A stretch of 64,000 bases of DNA from Sphaeramia orbicularis (taxonomy: Eukaryota > Chordata > Actinopteri > Kurtiformes > Apogonidae), in assembly GCF_902148855.1 (NCBI RefSeq), contig NC_043963.1, forward strand, positions 33,414,605 to 33,478,604, read 5' to 3'. Both the position numbers and the translations under genes were made by a program. Within the stretch, counting starts at the first letter, position 1. Each line of letters opens with the position of its first letter. The notes under the pieces were generated by a model that was not told where the DNA came from, did no database searches, and saw only the letters and a list, made by a program, of their open reading frames with translations. Below are positions 9,693 to 20,700 of the stretch, piece after piece.

Positions 9693-11712
9693 CATCCTCT
9701 TCTTCTTCCTCCTTTTCTTGGGTCTTTCCCTGATCCATCAGCTTCCACTTCTCTGCATGAAGTTCCTTTAGAGCCTCCATGAGTGCAGTGGTCTCCTCTC
9801 CTTTTCCACGTGTCCTCCACCCTGTTAGAGGTCGCCCAAGCCCAGCCTGCAGCAAACAGCGATGAACCACTAAATCAGTGGTTCCCAACCATTTTTGGCA
9901 CATGACCCCATTTTAACATCACAAATTTCTGGCAACCCCAGACATTCAAAACAGACACTTTTTTTTTTTGCTAAAATTAATTTGCCTTTGATCATGTAAT
10001 AGTTTGCTATACTATGTTTCAAATAAACGTTAATTTCAGATGACATTTAGTCTATATAATGTATATTATTATGGACGGAGGCAGAAAAGCCAGGTGTAGA
10101 TTACTGCACAAAGTGAGAATTTGATTTTCCTTGGTCAGGATATGTACAATCAGTCCAGGTTGGATTTACAAGGCTGACAATTAATACAGAACAAACAATA
10201 ACTCAAACTATGAATTATAAAAGAACTGCAGGATCTGAAACCGACCACAATGAACATTTGAAAGATAAACAGTACCACAGTGCTTCAGTTTCAGCTTCAT
10301 AGTTTGTCATGTCTTTTATGTATTGTGATTGTCTCTCTCAACTCACCATATATTCTTTATTAGTGAGTTTTTATTTTTATCAATTAGTAGAAATTTCAGG
10401 TGACCCCATTTGAATTCCAGGTGACCCCATGTCGGGTCCCGACCCCAAGGTTGAAAAACACTGCACTAAATGCAACTACTGTTTTTCATCAAAATGATAC
10501 AGGGGTTGGACAAAATAATGGAAACACCTTAAAAAATCAACAAAATATAATTTAATATGGTGTAGGTCCACCTTTTGCGGCAATTACAGCCTCAATTCTC
10601 TGAGGTATTAATTCATACAACTTGTGAATTGTTTCCAAAGGAATTTTAAGCCATTCTTCAGGTAGAATACCCTCCAACTCTTTTAGAGACGATGGCGGTG
10701 GAAATCGACGTCTTACTTGAATCTCTAAAACTGACCATAAATGCTCAATAATGTTGAGGTCTGGGGACTGTGCCGGCCATACGAGATGCTCAACTTCATT
10801 AGAATGTTCCTCATGCCATTCTTTAACAATTCTAGCTGTATGGATTGGGGCATTATCATCTTGAGGTGAAGGTGTTTCCATTATTTTGTCCAACCCCTGT
10901 ATATCAGTATATACAGCACCTTTACTGTATGTCAAGTCAAACTGGGAAAAAGGAAAGATGTTAGTGTTAATTTAAGTATGTATGTGTTCGTACTATTCTA
11001 TATGCAGTTGCTTCCACTGTAGCTGCATGTTTCCTCTGGCCCCAGGCACCTCTTCTTTTTCTACTCCTCTCCAGCTTTCTTAGATCAGCATTTTGTTGTT
11101 CCCTTCTGTCCTCTGTCTCCATTTGAAGATGTTCATCTTTACTTGCATCTTAACAAACAAAAAGAAGAGCAGAGAAAAAGAAAAACACAACCACTTAGTC
11201 ACTTAGTAGCAGTAAAAGTAGAAGTAATTCTTTTTATCCTCCTAAGACCCGGGAAATGTCAGCAAAGTACAAGCTTTTTTTGTTTTTTATTAAATAAGGG
11301 CCTAAATTGGAAACATCATAATGCAACAGTTTTTTCAGATGCAGTTTTTAAAATTTTTTATGAAATGTCCTTTGTGGTGGACAGTTTTCTGTTCTTTTTT
11401 TTTTTTTGTATAACGTTGTGGAACTCTTGTCCACAAATGTGAACAGAAAACCCATTGCTGGGTCTTAGGAGGTTAAAGATAATAAAGACATTTACCAATT
11501 ACGAAAGACCTTTTAAGAAAAAAAAAAAAAAACTTACCAGAAAGGAGCCTCGCATTTGCAACATATGAATCCACTAAGTTCATTTTTGTATTCACTTCAG
11601 CTGGAGGAACAACCTCTGCTTCTATTTCATGGGACTCAGAGGAGGTTAACCAGGAGTGTCCTGTTAAAATTGTGCCACTCAGACAAATGAACGTGATCCA
11701 CATCCTCGACAT
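6426..11712 (-). CDS. ecm2: ecm2-like secreted leucine-rich repeat protein (3' part missing)
   Basis: Likely an extracellular matrix small leucine-rich protein related to ECM2. Exons read on the minus strand: 11538-11712, about 10994-11148 (its donor is unsure), 9583-9846, 9286-9496, 8494-8609, 7400-7532, 7163-7320, 6426-6565. The first exon encodes a signal-peptide-like start (MSRMWITFICLSG). The third and fourth hold a long Glu/Asp run, as ECM2 has, followed by an N-terminal cap with two cysteines (GECRIANREINCKG). The later exons carry leucine-rich repeats such as LEELKINKNKLS and LNLELEENGLHEG, which align with ECM2 in order. Splice phases agree from 9846 to 6426. I see no cysteine-rich VWC domain, which human ECM2 has. 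The last ~250 residues expected for the family are not found down to position 1. The reading frame of the last exon runs into a minisatellite. Another LRR family member is possible, but ECM2 is the best match. Confidence 0.72.
6617..7127. mobile_element. piggyBac-like non-autonomous element (copy A)
   Basis: About 511 bp, closely similar along its length to 25596-26134. The right end reads GGGTCTTTATGGG followed by TTAA; the left end is a slightly worn CTCATAAAGACCCA preceded by TTAG. TTAA target sites and CCC-starting inverted ends are the piggyBac hallmark. It fills nearly the whole ecm2 intron between exons 6426-6565 and 7163-7320. Confidence 0.8.
8660..8874. mobile_element. small inverted-repeat element (MITE), copy 1
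   Basis: About 215 bp with ~21-bp inverted ends (CACTGTTGTCCATAAAGTTGG against CCAACTTTTTGGGCAACAGTG). A second, worn copy is at 36206-36390. It lies about 50 bp from an ecm2 splice acceptor. Probably a Tc1/mariner-derived MITE; the target duplication is not clear. Confidence 0.75.
9583..9700 (-). repeat. acidic-codon trinucleotide repeat in ecm2 exon 3
   Basis: GAT/GAC and GAG/GAA triplets (ATC, GTC and CTC/TTC on the plus strand) code for a near-pure run of about 40 Asp and Glu. The run resumes after an 86-bp intron as 16 more Glu codons at 9449-9496. Confidence 0.9.
9876..10463. mobile_element. hAT-type non-autonomous element, copy 1
   Basis: Ends CAGTGGTTCCCAACC and GGTTGAAAAACACTG, with a perfect 8-bp target duplication CACTAAAT at 9868-9875 and 10464-10471. 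About 588 bp, no coding capacity. It lies just 28 bp upstream of an ecm2 acceptor site, in the intron. Confidence 0.93.
10500..10899 (-). mobile_element. Tc1/mariner-like element, internally deleted
   Basis: 400 bp bounded by perfect 29-bp inverted ends (CAGGGGTTGGACAAAATAAT plus nine more) and TA on each side. Inside, the minus strand retains the C-terminal part of a transposase, with DDNAPIHTA and SPDLNIIEHLW holding the second Asp and the last Glu of the catalytic triad. The N-terminal DNA-binding part and the first Asp are gone, so the copy is non-autonomous, but the perfect ends suggest it is young. Confidence 0.93.
11237..11472. mobile_element. TTAA-flanked short element (piggyBac-like)
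   Basis: Inverted ends CCTCCTAAGACCC and GGGTCTTAGGAGG, with TTAA on the right (11473-11476) and TTTA on the left. About 236 bp, no coding capacity, in the first ecm2 intron. Confidence 0.75.
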
Positions 11713-14125
11713 CTGCAATACTGGCTTCAGTTATAATTATTATAGTCAGACAGTCCAAAGTGTTTGAATCTTCAAGGGTGAAGTGAGGATGAAACAAATC
11801 CACAGAAAAAAAAAATAGGGAGAATGTCAATTGGGGTCAAAAAAAGTCTGAAAACGCTGTGGAGTCAGTGCTCTCTGCTGTACTAAACCTTATTGTACCT
11901 GACCCCTACTCTAACTCTAAGCAATTCCTGAAATAAAGAGAGGACAAGAAGAAGGGAAGGAATATCCAGGAGGCGGAGAGGTAAAAAAATAAACTCTCAC
12001 ATTGTTAATAAAGGCCTTCGTTCTTCATACCATGAAATCCTCAGACCCGCCCTGCTCCTTGTCTCCTCTACTTTTCATAACCGTCTGTGAACACAAGGTA
12101 GAAACAGAAACAGAACAGGACTGAGTGGCAGAAGAGATGGGACACACACAGCACACACAGATCTGAACGTGTGTTTCAGGTATCACTGATCACTTTAAGT
12201 CGTCCACTCTGAGTCCATGATGATAAAATGTGACTGAATGTGTGATCTGTTGGTATTTAATAGGTATTTCTCCTGACAGAATTAGGCTGCGATGTGGGAG
12301 ACGAGTGCCAGTTTTGGAAGTTTTCCAATAAGAAACAGGGTTGGTAGACAGTTCAGGTTGGAGTCAGCCTTGTTTGGCCAAATTCCACTAGCATCTATGT
12401 ACGAAAATAAATACAACCACTGAAAATCGAACCATGTGTCTGTACATATATTCTGTCTGTGCACACATACTCTGCAGTGCTTCTACATGTAACTGGTGTG
12501 TGTACATCCCCCTCGTCTCCATGCCAAGTGAAGCAGGTGCCACAGACTGAGTGCTGAGACCAACTGGGATTTTCACTGTGGGGTGAAACCTGCTGACAGC
12601 CCCTTCTTATTTGCTCAATAACCGCACACACACACACTAAATCTGTCAGAATGAGAGTACATCTGGTCATGTGCCAGACAACATCTATGACTGACAAGAC
12701 CTGTTTATAGTCAGTTCTATGTAACCTACCTATGCATGTACCCTTTGGACATTTAAAGGATTTCTGTTTTCTTTGTCTCCAAATCAGCTGATTAGACAGA
12801 GACAGTTGAATCCAGACAGAGTCCAAATGGCAAACTGGACAACCTAACACTAAACACTGAAACACTCAGGCCTAATGTGCTCCTCCAAGTTAAATAGTGA
12901 AGCACAGACGATTCATTTAAGCACTGACAGGAACATGTAGTCATGTACTGACCACACTCAGCCTCTTTGTTAACCTCAATATAACAACAGCCTCCACAAC
13001 TTTCCACTGCAGTGAACAGCGCTCAAGGCACCTGAACTATTTCTCAGTATCAACACATTCTTTCCAACTACATAAGCAACGATGTTCTAATATGTGCAGA
13101 CTATAGGCAAATGTGGCCTCAAATCTGATTGTTTTTGCCCATGTGTGACCTGTATCTGATCTGTTAAAGACAGTTTGAACAGCACAAATCCAATTTTTTC
13201 AAATCAGACCCAGGCCACTTTCATACGTGGTCCTAAATCCGATACTTATCTGATGTTTTGCAATGCGACTTCAGTCTAAACGGCCAGGTCACATTTATCC
13301 GACCTTTACCTCACTGAAATGAGACAAACATCACAATTTTGCGTCCCAGGAGGAGGAGCGGTGAGAAAAATATATTTACTTCTGTAAATACAGAGCATGT
13401 CTGCATGGTCACATATTATGTCAGGACCTCTTTTGCGCATTCAGTTCATACTCAAAACTGATAGAAGTTGCATTTAATGTGTAATATGGATGAGCACACA
13501 CACAAAAAAAAATCAGATTTCACCAAAAAAATCTAAATTGTGTATTAAGACCTGCTGTCTGAATGTGGCCTAAGAAAACCCTACACTACTGCTCATACAA
13601 AGGCTAAAGGTGCTCACATTTGACAGTGACCATCAGATTTAGACTTAATTCTTTTAAACCTGATGTGTCATCATGAACACACCCTGCACATATGCAGTTT
13701 GGATGGCTCGAACTCTTTCACCATTTGTGTAATTGGAAAAATGCCAACAGTTTCCAACACCTGAGACATTGAGCTTCATAGGTTTTATTGGATCATTACA
13801 GTAATTTCACTCACGCCTGTAGTAGAAGCTGGAGAAGAAGCTGCTTCAGCAGAATTATAACATGCACTAAAGAATTATAACATGCACTAAAGTGTAAGTG
13901 ATTGCTAGATTTTGAAGGATTTGGAATAGAAGTGCTCTGGGAAGAAAAAAAAAAAATTAAAAATTTTTTTTAAAAAAAATGGGCAAACAAACTCACAGCA
14001 TATTTTCTAACCTTTTAGTTTGTCAAAATAAGAAAAAAAAAGTCCAGGTGGACCATTTTAGGCTCAGGGATTAAATAGTTAAATCCTGAATATAGTAAAA
14101 TGACACCAGTATTTGATGAATTATT
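11713..14125. other. intergenic stretch between ecm2 and tkt
   Basis: No supported exon. It holds a short direct duplication (AATTATAACATGCACTAAAG twice, about 13853-13892) and A/T runs near 13944-13979. The part around 13090-13580 has ends mentioning GTGGCC in both orientations and may be a worn DNA element, but I could not define it. Confidence 0.5.
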
Positions 14126-14751
14126 TTTATTCACACCAATAGTAGGACAACACAGGTGGGCTGGAATGTAAGTAACGTGTGACACTTATGTTCATTGTGA
14201 TTCATTCAAGAAACACTCAAAACACTTCAAGCAATAAAGGCTGACTGAACACAACAACATGAGTGATCTAGTACATTAGATTCATGAGAAACAGTAACAG
14301 TTTTCAAGCAACGAGGCCAGAGTTCCAGCCATGGGAAAAAACATTTGTGTTGCAGAAACATGGGTGGAATGTGAAACAAATTGGGGTAACACTTCACTGT
14401 CTGGCTGCTAGTAGGATATTAATCAGAGCCAAAATTGCAGTGTTTAGTTTAACCCACTTTGAGGACAAAATACATCAGGAATGTCAGCAGATGGAACCCA
14501 ATTGCAAAGGGTGCTAGAAGGTGCATACAGGGGAGATTTTTTTTTTTTTTTTTTTTTTTAACGCTGTAGGCTTTGCATTTAGCATTTTCTCTCCCCACTT
14601 CTCTGCCTGTGATGATAAGATAACACGATCAGTCAGGGTTCACACTCAAATTAAAGTTGAAAGATGGCGCTACAAGTCTTTGAGGTTGTCAGTTGACAGT
14701 AAGGTGGCTGTGAACTGAACCAAAGAGCAAGCAGGGCATCGATGTAGATTT
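14126..14751 (-). other. probable tkt 3' UTR
   Basis: Follows the tkt stop. The nearest AATAAA on the minus strand is at 14126-14131. A poly-T run interrupts it near 14529-14560. The extent is a guess from the signal alone. Confidence 0.45.
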
Positions 14752-17700
14752 TTAGTTTGCGAATGTCTGGCGCACAGCATTAGCAATGTGCTTGGCGCTG
14801 ATGCCGAAGAGGTCCAGCAGCTCCTGGGGCTTTCCGCTGCGTGGGACGCCGCTCACTGCCAGTCGGGTAACGACGATGCCAGGCTCCCCGCCAACTGCTG
14901 ACAGCACTGCCTCGCCCAGACCACCTGGAAGAAAGAAAGATCTTATGAGTGGCAAAAAAAAAACAAAAACTCCTGCACTGCATCAATACAGTACGTAACA
15001 CTATTGATGAGTGAACGAGTCAACAGATGTTTTAATGTTCACTGGTGTTTCTTAGCAAGAGTGACATCTGTATACATTATACGACAAGTGAAGAAAGAAA
15101 AACAACCCACCCTCCTTGTAGTGATCCTCCACAGTGATGATCTGTCCTCCAGTGGCTCTGGCACAAGTCAAGATAGTGGAGGCGTCCAGGGGCTTGATGG
15201 TGAACGGGTCAATCACACGGATGTTTTTACCTAAAGGAAATCATTTAAAGTTGTTATTTTACAAATGTTTCTACAGCCATAGAAGCTTGGAGAACTGGTG
15301 ATTCACTCGACACCTCAATAGGTCTGGGATTGAAAGGCAGTTGTGAAATGCAACTCCAGATGAATTTATACATCTGTCCACTAGAGGGCAATGTGGGCTT
15401 ACCTTCACTGGCCAAGATGTCAGCAGCAGCAAGGGCTTCATGCAGGGTAACGCCGGCTCCAATCACTGTCACCTGATCGTTGTCAGACTGGCGAACCACC
15501 TGGAAATGTATACATTTCCATCCTCAATAACCTGTTTACATCCACATCACTTGAGCAAATAAGTTTAACAGTGCATAAAATCATAGTATTGACCATTACC
15601 TTGGCTACACCCACTTCAAGCTTCTCATCAGGGGAGTAGATGACAGCAGTGTCGGGTCTGCTAGTACGGATGAAACAGATACCCTGAGAAGAAAACGTGG
15701 CGTTAGCACACAAATGATATACAAAGTACAATACAGACTTCCTGTCTGAGCTGTGACAACCTGTGTGTTAGCTGCGAGCTCAACAGCTCTCTCTGTTGAC
15801 ACGGCATCACTGGGGTAGAACACAGTGCATGTTGGGATAGCGCGGAACATAGCCAAGTCCTCTAGGGCCATCTGGGAAGGGCCATCCTCACCTAAAAGCA
15901 AAGTGACATTAGTTGTAGGTATCAGTACTAACATTAATAGGGTTTATATCAGAAGTAGTAGTAGAGCCTAAACTGACATCTTACCTATCGACACACCGCA
16001 GTGGGACCCTACCAGGTTGACATTGGTCTGGGATATGGCTCCCATACGGATCTGGTCATAGGCTCTGGAGAAGAAGGCAGCGAATGTGCTGGCAAATGCA
16101 ACTGTGCGGTCACGGGTGGCACAGCCAATAGCAACTCCTACCTGTAAGAGCAACAATCAAAGGCATCGGTTAAATGGTTTAGTCTCATGAGATGGCGGAT
16201 TCCATTAAGTAAACCGTCTAAGTGTGGATGTTCACGTAAACTGGCCTCAGCTGACAGAGGAAAAAGTCCGAAGATGGGATTATCACACTGAATGAATAGC
16301 AACAGATTAGACCAGTTTGGAGCAGATTATGGTTGGACAGAGTAAACCAATTTGATCTTTTCCAACTGCTACATAAACTAAGACTGAGCTGGTGTAGCTG
16401 TCTTTAGAAACAGATTACATCCATCTCAAAGCTTAATAAAACTCCATGAACCCACATTTTCAAAAACCAAAATACTAAGGATTTGCACCAATCAAAATGG
16501 TAAGCATAGACCTCTTCAGGAGCCCTTTTATTTCTAGTTTAGTGTGTGCTAGTCATTTCATGTCTACACTGTTCATTTCTCTGTCCACTTATCTGGGCCG
16601 GTCAAGGTAGATTGGCATCTGCCCAGAATCTGGCTGTCAGAGGTTTTTCAATCTGTAAAAGAAGTTTTTTCTCCTCCTGCTGCCTTGGGCTCGCTTTTAA
16701 AGGGTTTGTTGGATTTCCTCTATCCTTTTAGGCCTTGATCAGAATGATGACTTGGAATAACCATGTATTATGACTGGTGCTACAAGTAAAACTAAATTAA
16801 ATTAAAGTTTAGGGCTAGATACATGACTTTCAAAGTAAAAACTTTTAAAAACTTTGTTCTTGAGTTTCTTAATCAAGTTGAGCATCTTCTTCACAAGATG
16901 CTGCACACTTGAAATTTGTCATTTTCAATCAAGTACTGAAAGCACTGTCCTAAAGCCCAGCTTTGGCATTTTTATTTGTATTACATTAAAGTAAAGTTAA
17001 CAGACAACACTTCACTTCTTTGAGAGGAACAGTAAATTGCACATCTACCAACACATGACAGATGAGCTGGGTGTGTTCCAGTAAACTGGAACTGGGCTGC
17101 ACAGTTTGCATTTGTAATTATTGGTTCTGTGTTGATTTCACTGCTGTTTTCTTACATTAGGAAAATGCATTTCAAAACATTATGGTGAAAAGGGAGAGCT
17201 GATGCAATACAGTTTTCATGATCCATAAGTTACACTGTCAAATTTGATCTGGCAAATTCATGTTCAAGATTTTAAGGCCAAAAATTCACATAATTTTACA
17301 AATAAAAGAACCTAAGGAGACCCTTTAAGTACATTCTAGTTTTTCTAACAGCTAAAACTTCATGTACCATGTTCTGCTCAGCGATGAAGCACTCAATGTA
17401 GCGATCAGGGAAGGCCTTCTTGAAGGTCTCAGAAAATGTGGAGTTTTTGGTGTCTCCATCGAGGGCCACCACTCTCTGGCTTGCCTCACCCAGCTTGGCT
17501 AGAGCCAGACCATATGCCTTCCTCGTGGCCATCTAACAGGACAGAAAAGAACAACACAGTGGAGACTGATGAAAATGCAACAAGTAGGTTAAAAAGTTAT
17601 CTCGGTTACTGATATCAGTGCAAGGCAGGACTGCCTCCCACTAAACCAAACAGACTGGGGTGCACTTTAACCCACTGACTATTTATTGATTATTGAGAGG

Positions 17701-20700
17701 CTTTAGAAAATACTACCCAACCTTCAAACAGTACCTTGTCTCCCTTTTTGTAAGCAGGGGGTGATGGCATTGCGATGTAGCTAAGGTCTGCAGGGGCTGC
17801 GTCCATAGTAGGCAGCTCAGGGGACAGGACCTTGTTGGGGACCTGGATCTGAGCCTGCAGATCATTCAGCAGGTCATCCACTCTGTCTTTAGGGATGGGC
17901 TTTCCATGCCAGTTGTCCATATCCTCAATATCTAAAGGTCAAGAAATGATTAGCAAGTCTTAAAAAGTCTATGAAGTTCTGTAAATAAAAGGGGTACAAT
18001 ATAAAACGACACTTACTTTTGAGTCCTTTGCCCTTGAATGTCTTGGCGACTATGCAGGTGGGTTTACCCTTTACCTGCTGAGCCAGCCAGAAAGCTTTGC
18101 ACAGTTCCTCCACATCATGACCATCCACAACATACGTGTTCCACCTATACAAACATGGGTCCATTAGTAATATACTAAATCTTACAACAAATATTAACTG
18201 AAAAACACAGGAACCTTTGGACCAAACATGTTAAGCACCAAGCCCACTAACTTGAGCATAGACAGACAGGAACTGCCAAAAAAGTAAATAAAGACTAGAC
18301 ATTCAACAAACAAGTATTAAAGCCCACAAGAGTGAATAAGTTTGAGAATAAACCAAAAGTGTGTGTGAGAATGATGAAAGTGTCCTAAAAAATGATGGGT
18401 CATTAAATTTTGATAGTGCAGTTAGGAAAAAAAAAAACAACAAAAAAACAAAAAACACATCAGTGGTTTAAACCCCGAGTTTAGTACTGACCCAAAGGCC
18501 TCACAGCGCTTGCGGTAGGTTTCCATGTCATGCTGCAGGGGTGCAGCCTCACTCTGGCCGAGCCGGTTGACATCCATGATGGCCACAAGGTTGTCCAGCT
18601 GGTAGTAGGATGCGAAGGCCATGGCCTCCCACACTGAGCCCTCTGAACACTCTCCATCACCCATCATGCAGTACACACGGTAGCTAGGACAATATAGGCA
18701 GCAGAGTTGAAAATGAAAGAAAAAAACCTAACATACAATGAATTTTAAAGTGGTCACTAAATGAAGAATGAAATCATACATTTCATATTACAAAAAGTAA
18801 AAAATTGTGGAAAATAAAAGCTCTTAATGTTTAAAAATTCACACAAAGCCTTAGAAATTAACATCGATGCTAAAAAGAAAAAAAAAACCCATTTTCTTAA
18901 AAGAAGCAGCAAGAAGGCACAATTATGTAAATCACCTTAAGCCATAAAACATTCAGTATATTTTTTTGCCAACTAACATAACTTAATGCAACCTGTCGCA
19001 ACGCTGGTTACCTTTCACTCTAATTGCATTCTGTAGCCAGAGAGTACAACACAATTACAACTACACTACTACTAATTAAACCAATAAGCAGATTAGGGCA
19101 GACAGGGGAGTCACGACATTACAGGCCCACTGAGAAACCAGGCTTTATTCAGGGTCTAAAACAGTGGTTCCCAACCTTTTTTGGCTTGTGACCCCATTTT
19201 AACATCACAAATTTCTGGCAACCCCAGACATTCAAAATGGAGACTTCTTTGCTAAAATTAATTTGTTTTTGATCATGTAATAATTTGCAATACTATGTTG
19301 CAAATAAACGTTAATTTTAGACAACATTTAGTCTATATAATGTATATTTTTATGGACGGAGGCAGAAAAGCCAGGTGTAGATTACTGCACAAAGTGAGAA
19401 TTTTATTTTCTTTGGTCAGGGTATGTACAGTCAGTCCAGCTTGTATTTACAAGGCTGACAATTAATACCGAACAAACAATAACTCAAACTGAATTATGAA
19501 GGAGCTGCGGCATCTTAAATTGACCACAATGAACATTTGAAAGAAACAGTACCACAGTGCTTCAGTTTCAGCTTCACGGTTTGTCAAGTCTTTCATGTAT
19601 TGGGATTGTCTGTCAACTCACCATATATTTTTTTAATCAATAAGCTTTTATTTTTTATCAATTACTAGAAATTTCAGGTGACCCCATTTGAATTTCAGGC
19701 GACTCCACGTGAGGTCCTGACCCCAAGGTTGAAAAACACTAGTCTAAAAGGTTAAGGGTTATTTTCAGATGCATTTATTGACAGTAAACATGTTGCCTCT
19801 TAACTAGGGTCCACAGTTCAGCATCTGTATAAATATTCACCTGGATTTGTCAAAGTGTTTCCCTGTGTAGGCCATTCCACAGGCAGCTCCGAGACCCTGT
19901 CCCAGAGATCCTGTCGCCACATCAACGAATGCCAGTTTCTGAGGAAAAGGAAGACAACTCGTTAAAGACACAATGAGTTATTTGGTGTTACTCGACTAAG
20001 CATGGATTGCAAAACAGGGCACGATATTCTGACATACTGGTGTGGGGTGCCCCTCCAGGTCACAGTCAATCTTGCGGAGGTTGACGAGGTCACTCTCATT
20101 CACGTAACCTGCCTCAGCCCAGGCAGCGTACAGCACAGGTGCAGCATGACCCTAGAAAGAGACAGTTTTAGGAACACTGGAAATACAGTCTCATGCCGAG
20201 CAGCCACAGAATATTAGTAAATGTCATTCAAATTAAGAGCACCAACCTTCGACAGCACAAAGCGGTCGTTACACTGGTTGCGAGGGTCGTCTGCTTTATA
20301 GCGCATGGTGTGGAAGAACAGTACAGACATGAGCTCTGCAGCACTGCAGCATGATGTGGGGTGACTGAGGAGAGAGGAAAAACAGGCCATTGGTAACAGT
20401 GAAAGTTCCAGTAAGGTATAGTCCACACACCGTGCACATGCATATGGTGCAAAAGTCAGGAATCTTTGCAGCACATTAATGCAATTCCTCATAAGTATTT
20501 TGTTTTAGTTTGACAACACAAACATTAAGTCATACCAGCAGAGCACAAGAATTCCACAAGGATTTCTTCACAATAAAATGAAAAGGTGCAATACTTCTGA
20601 AGACCTACTTTTATCTTATTTCTACTCTCAAAAAGATATCATTCCTGTCAATTGGTTGTTAGTCTGTAACTTGTCATGTTACCACACTCCAGAGCCCCTG

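Noticed and set aside
9541-9771. Plus-strand hydrophobic open frame (Leu/Ile-rich)
   Set aside because: It is the antisense shadow of the ecm2 acidic triplet repeat.
12395-12865. 156-residue minus-strand open frame between ecm2 and tkt
   Set aside because: No recognisable domain, odd composition and no supporting splice pattern; probably chance.
13090-13580. Possible DNA transposon
   Set aside because: GTGGCC-containing ends look vaguely inverted, but I could not align the ends or find a target duplication.
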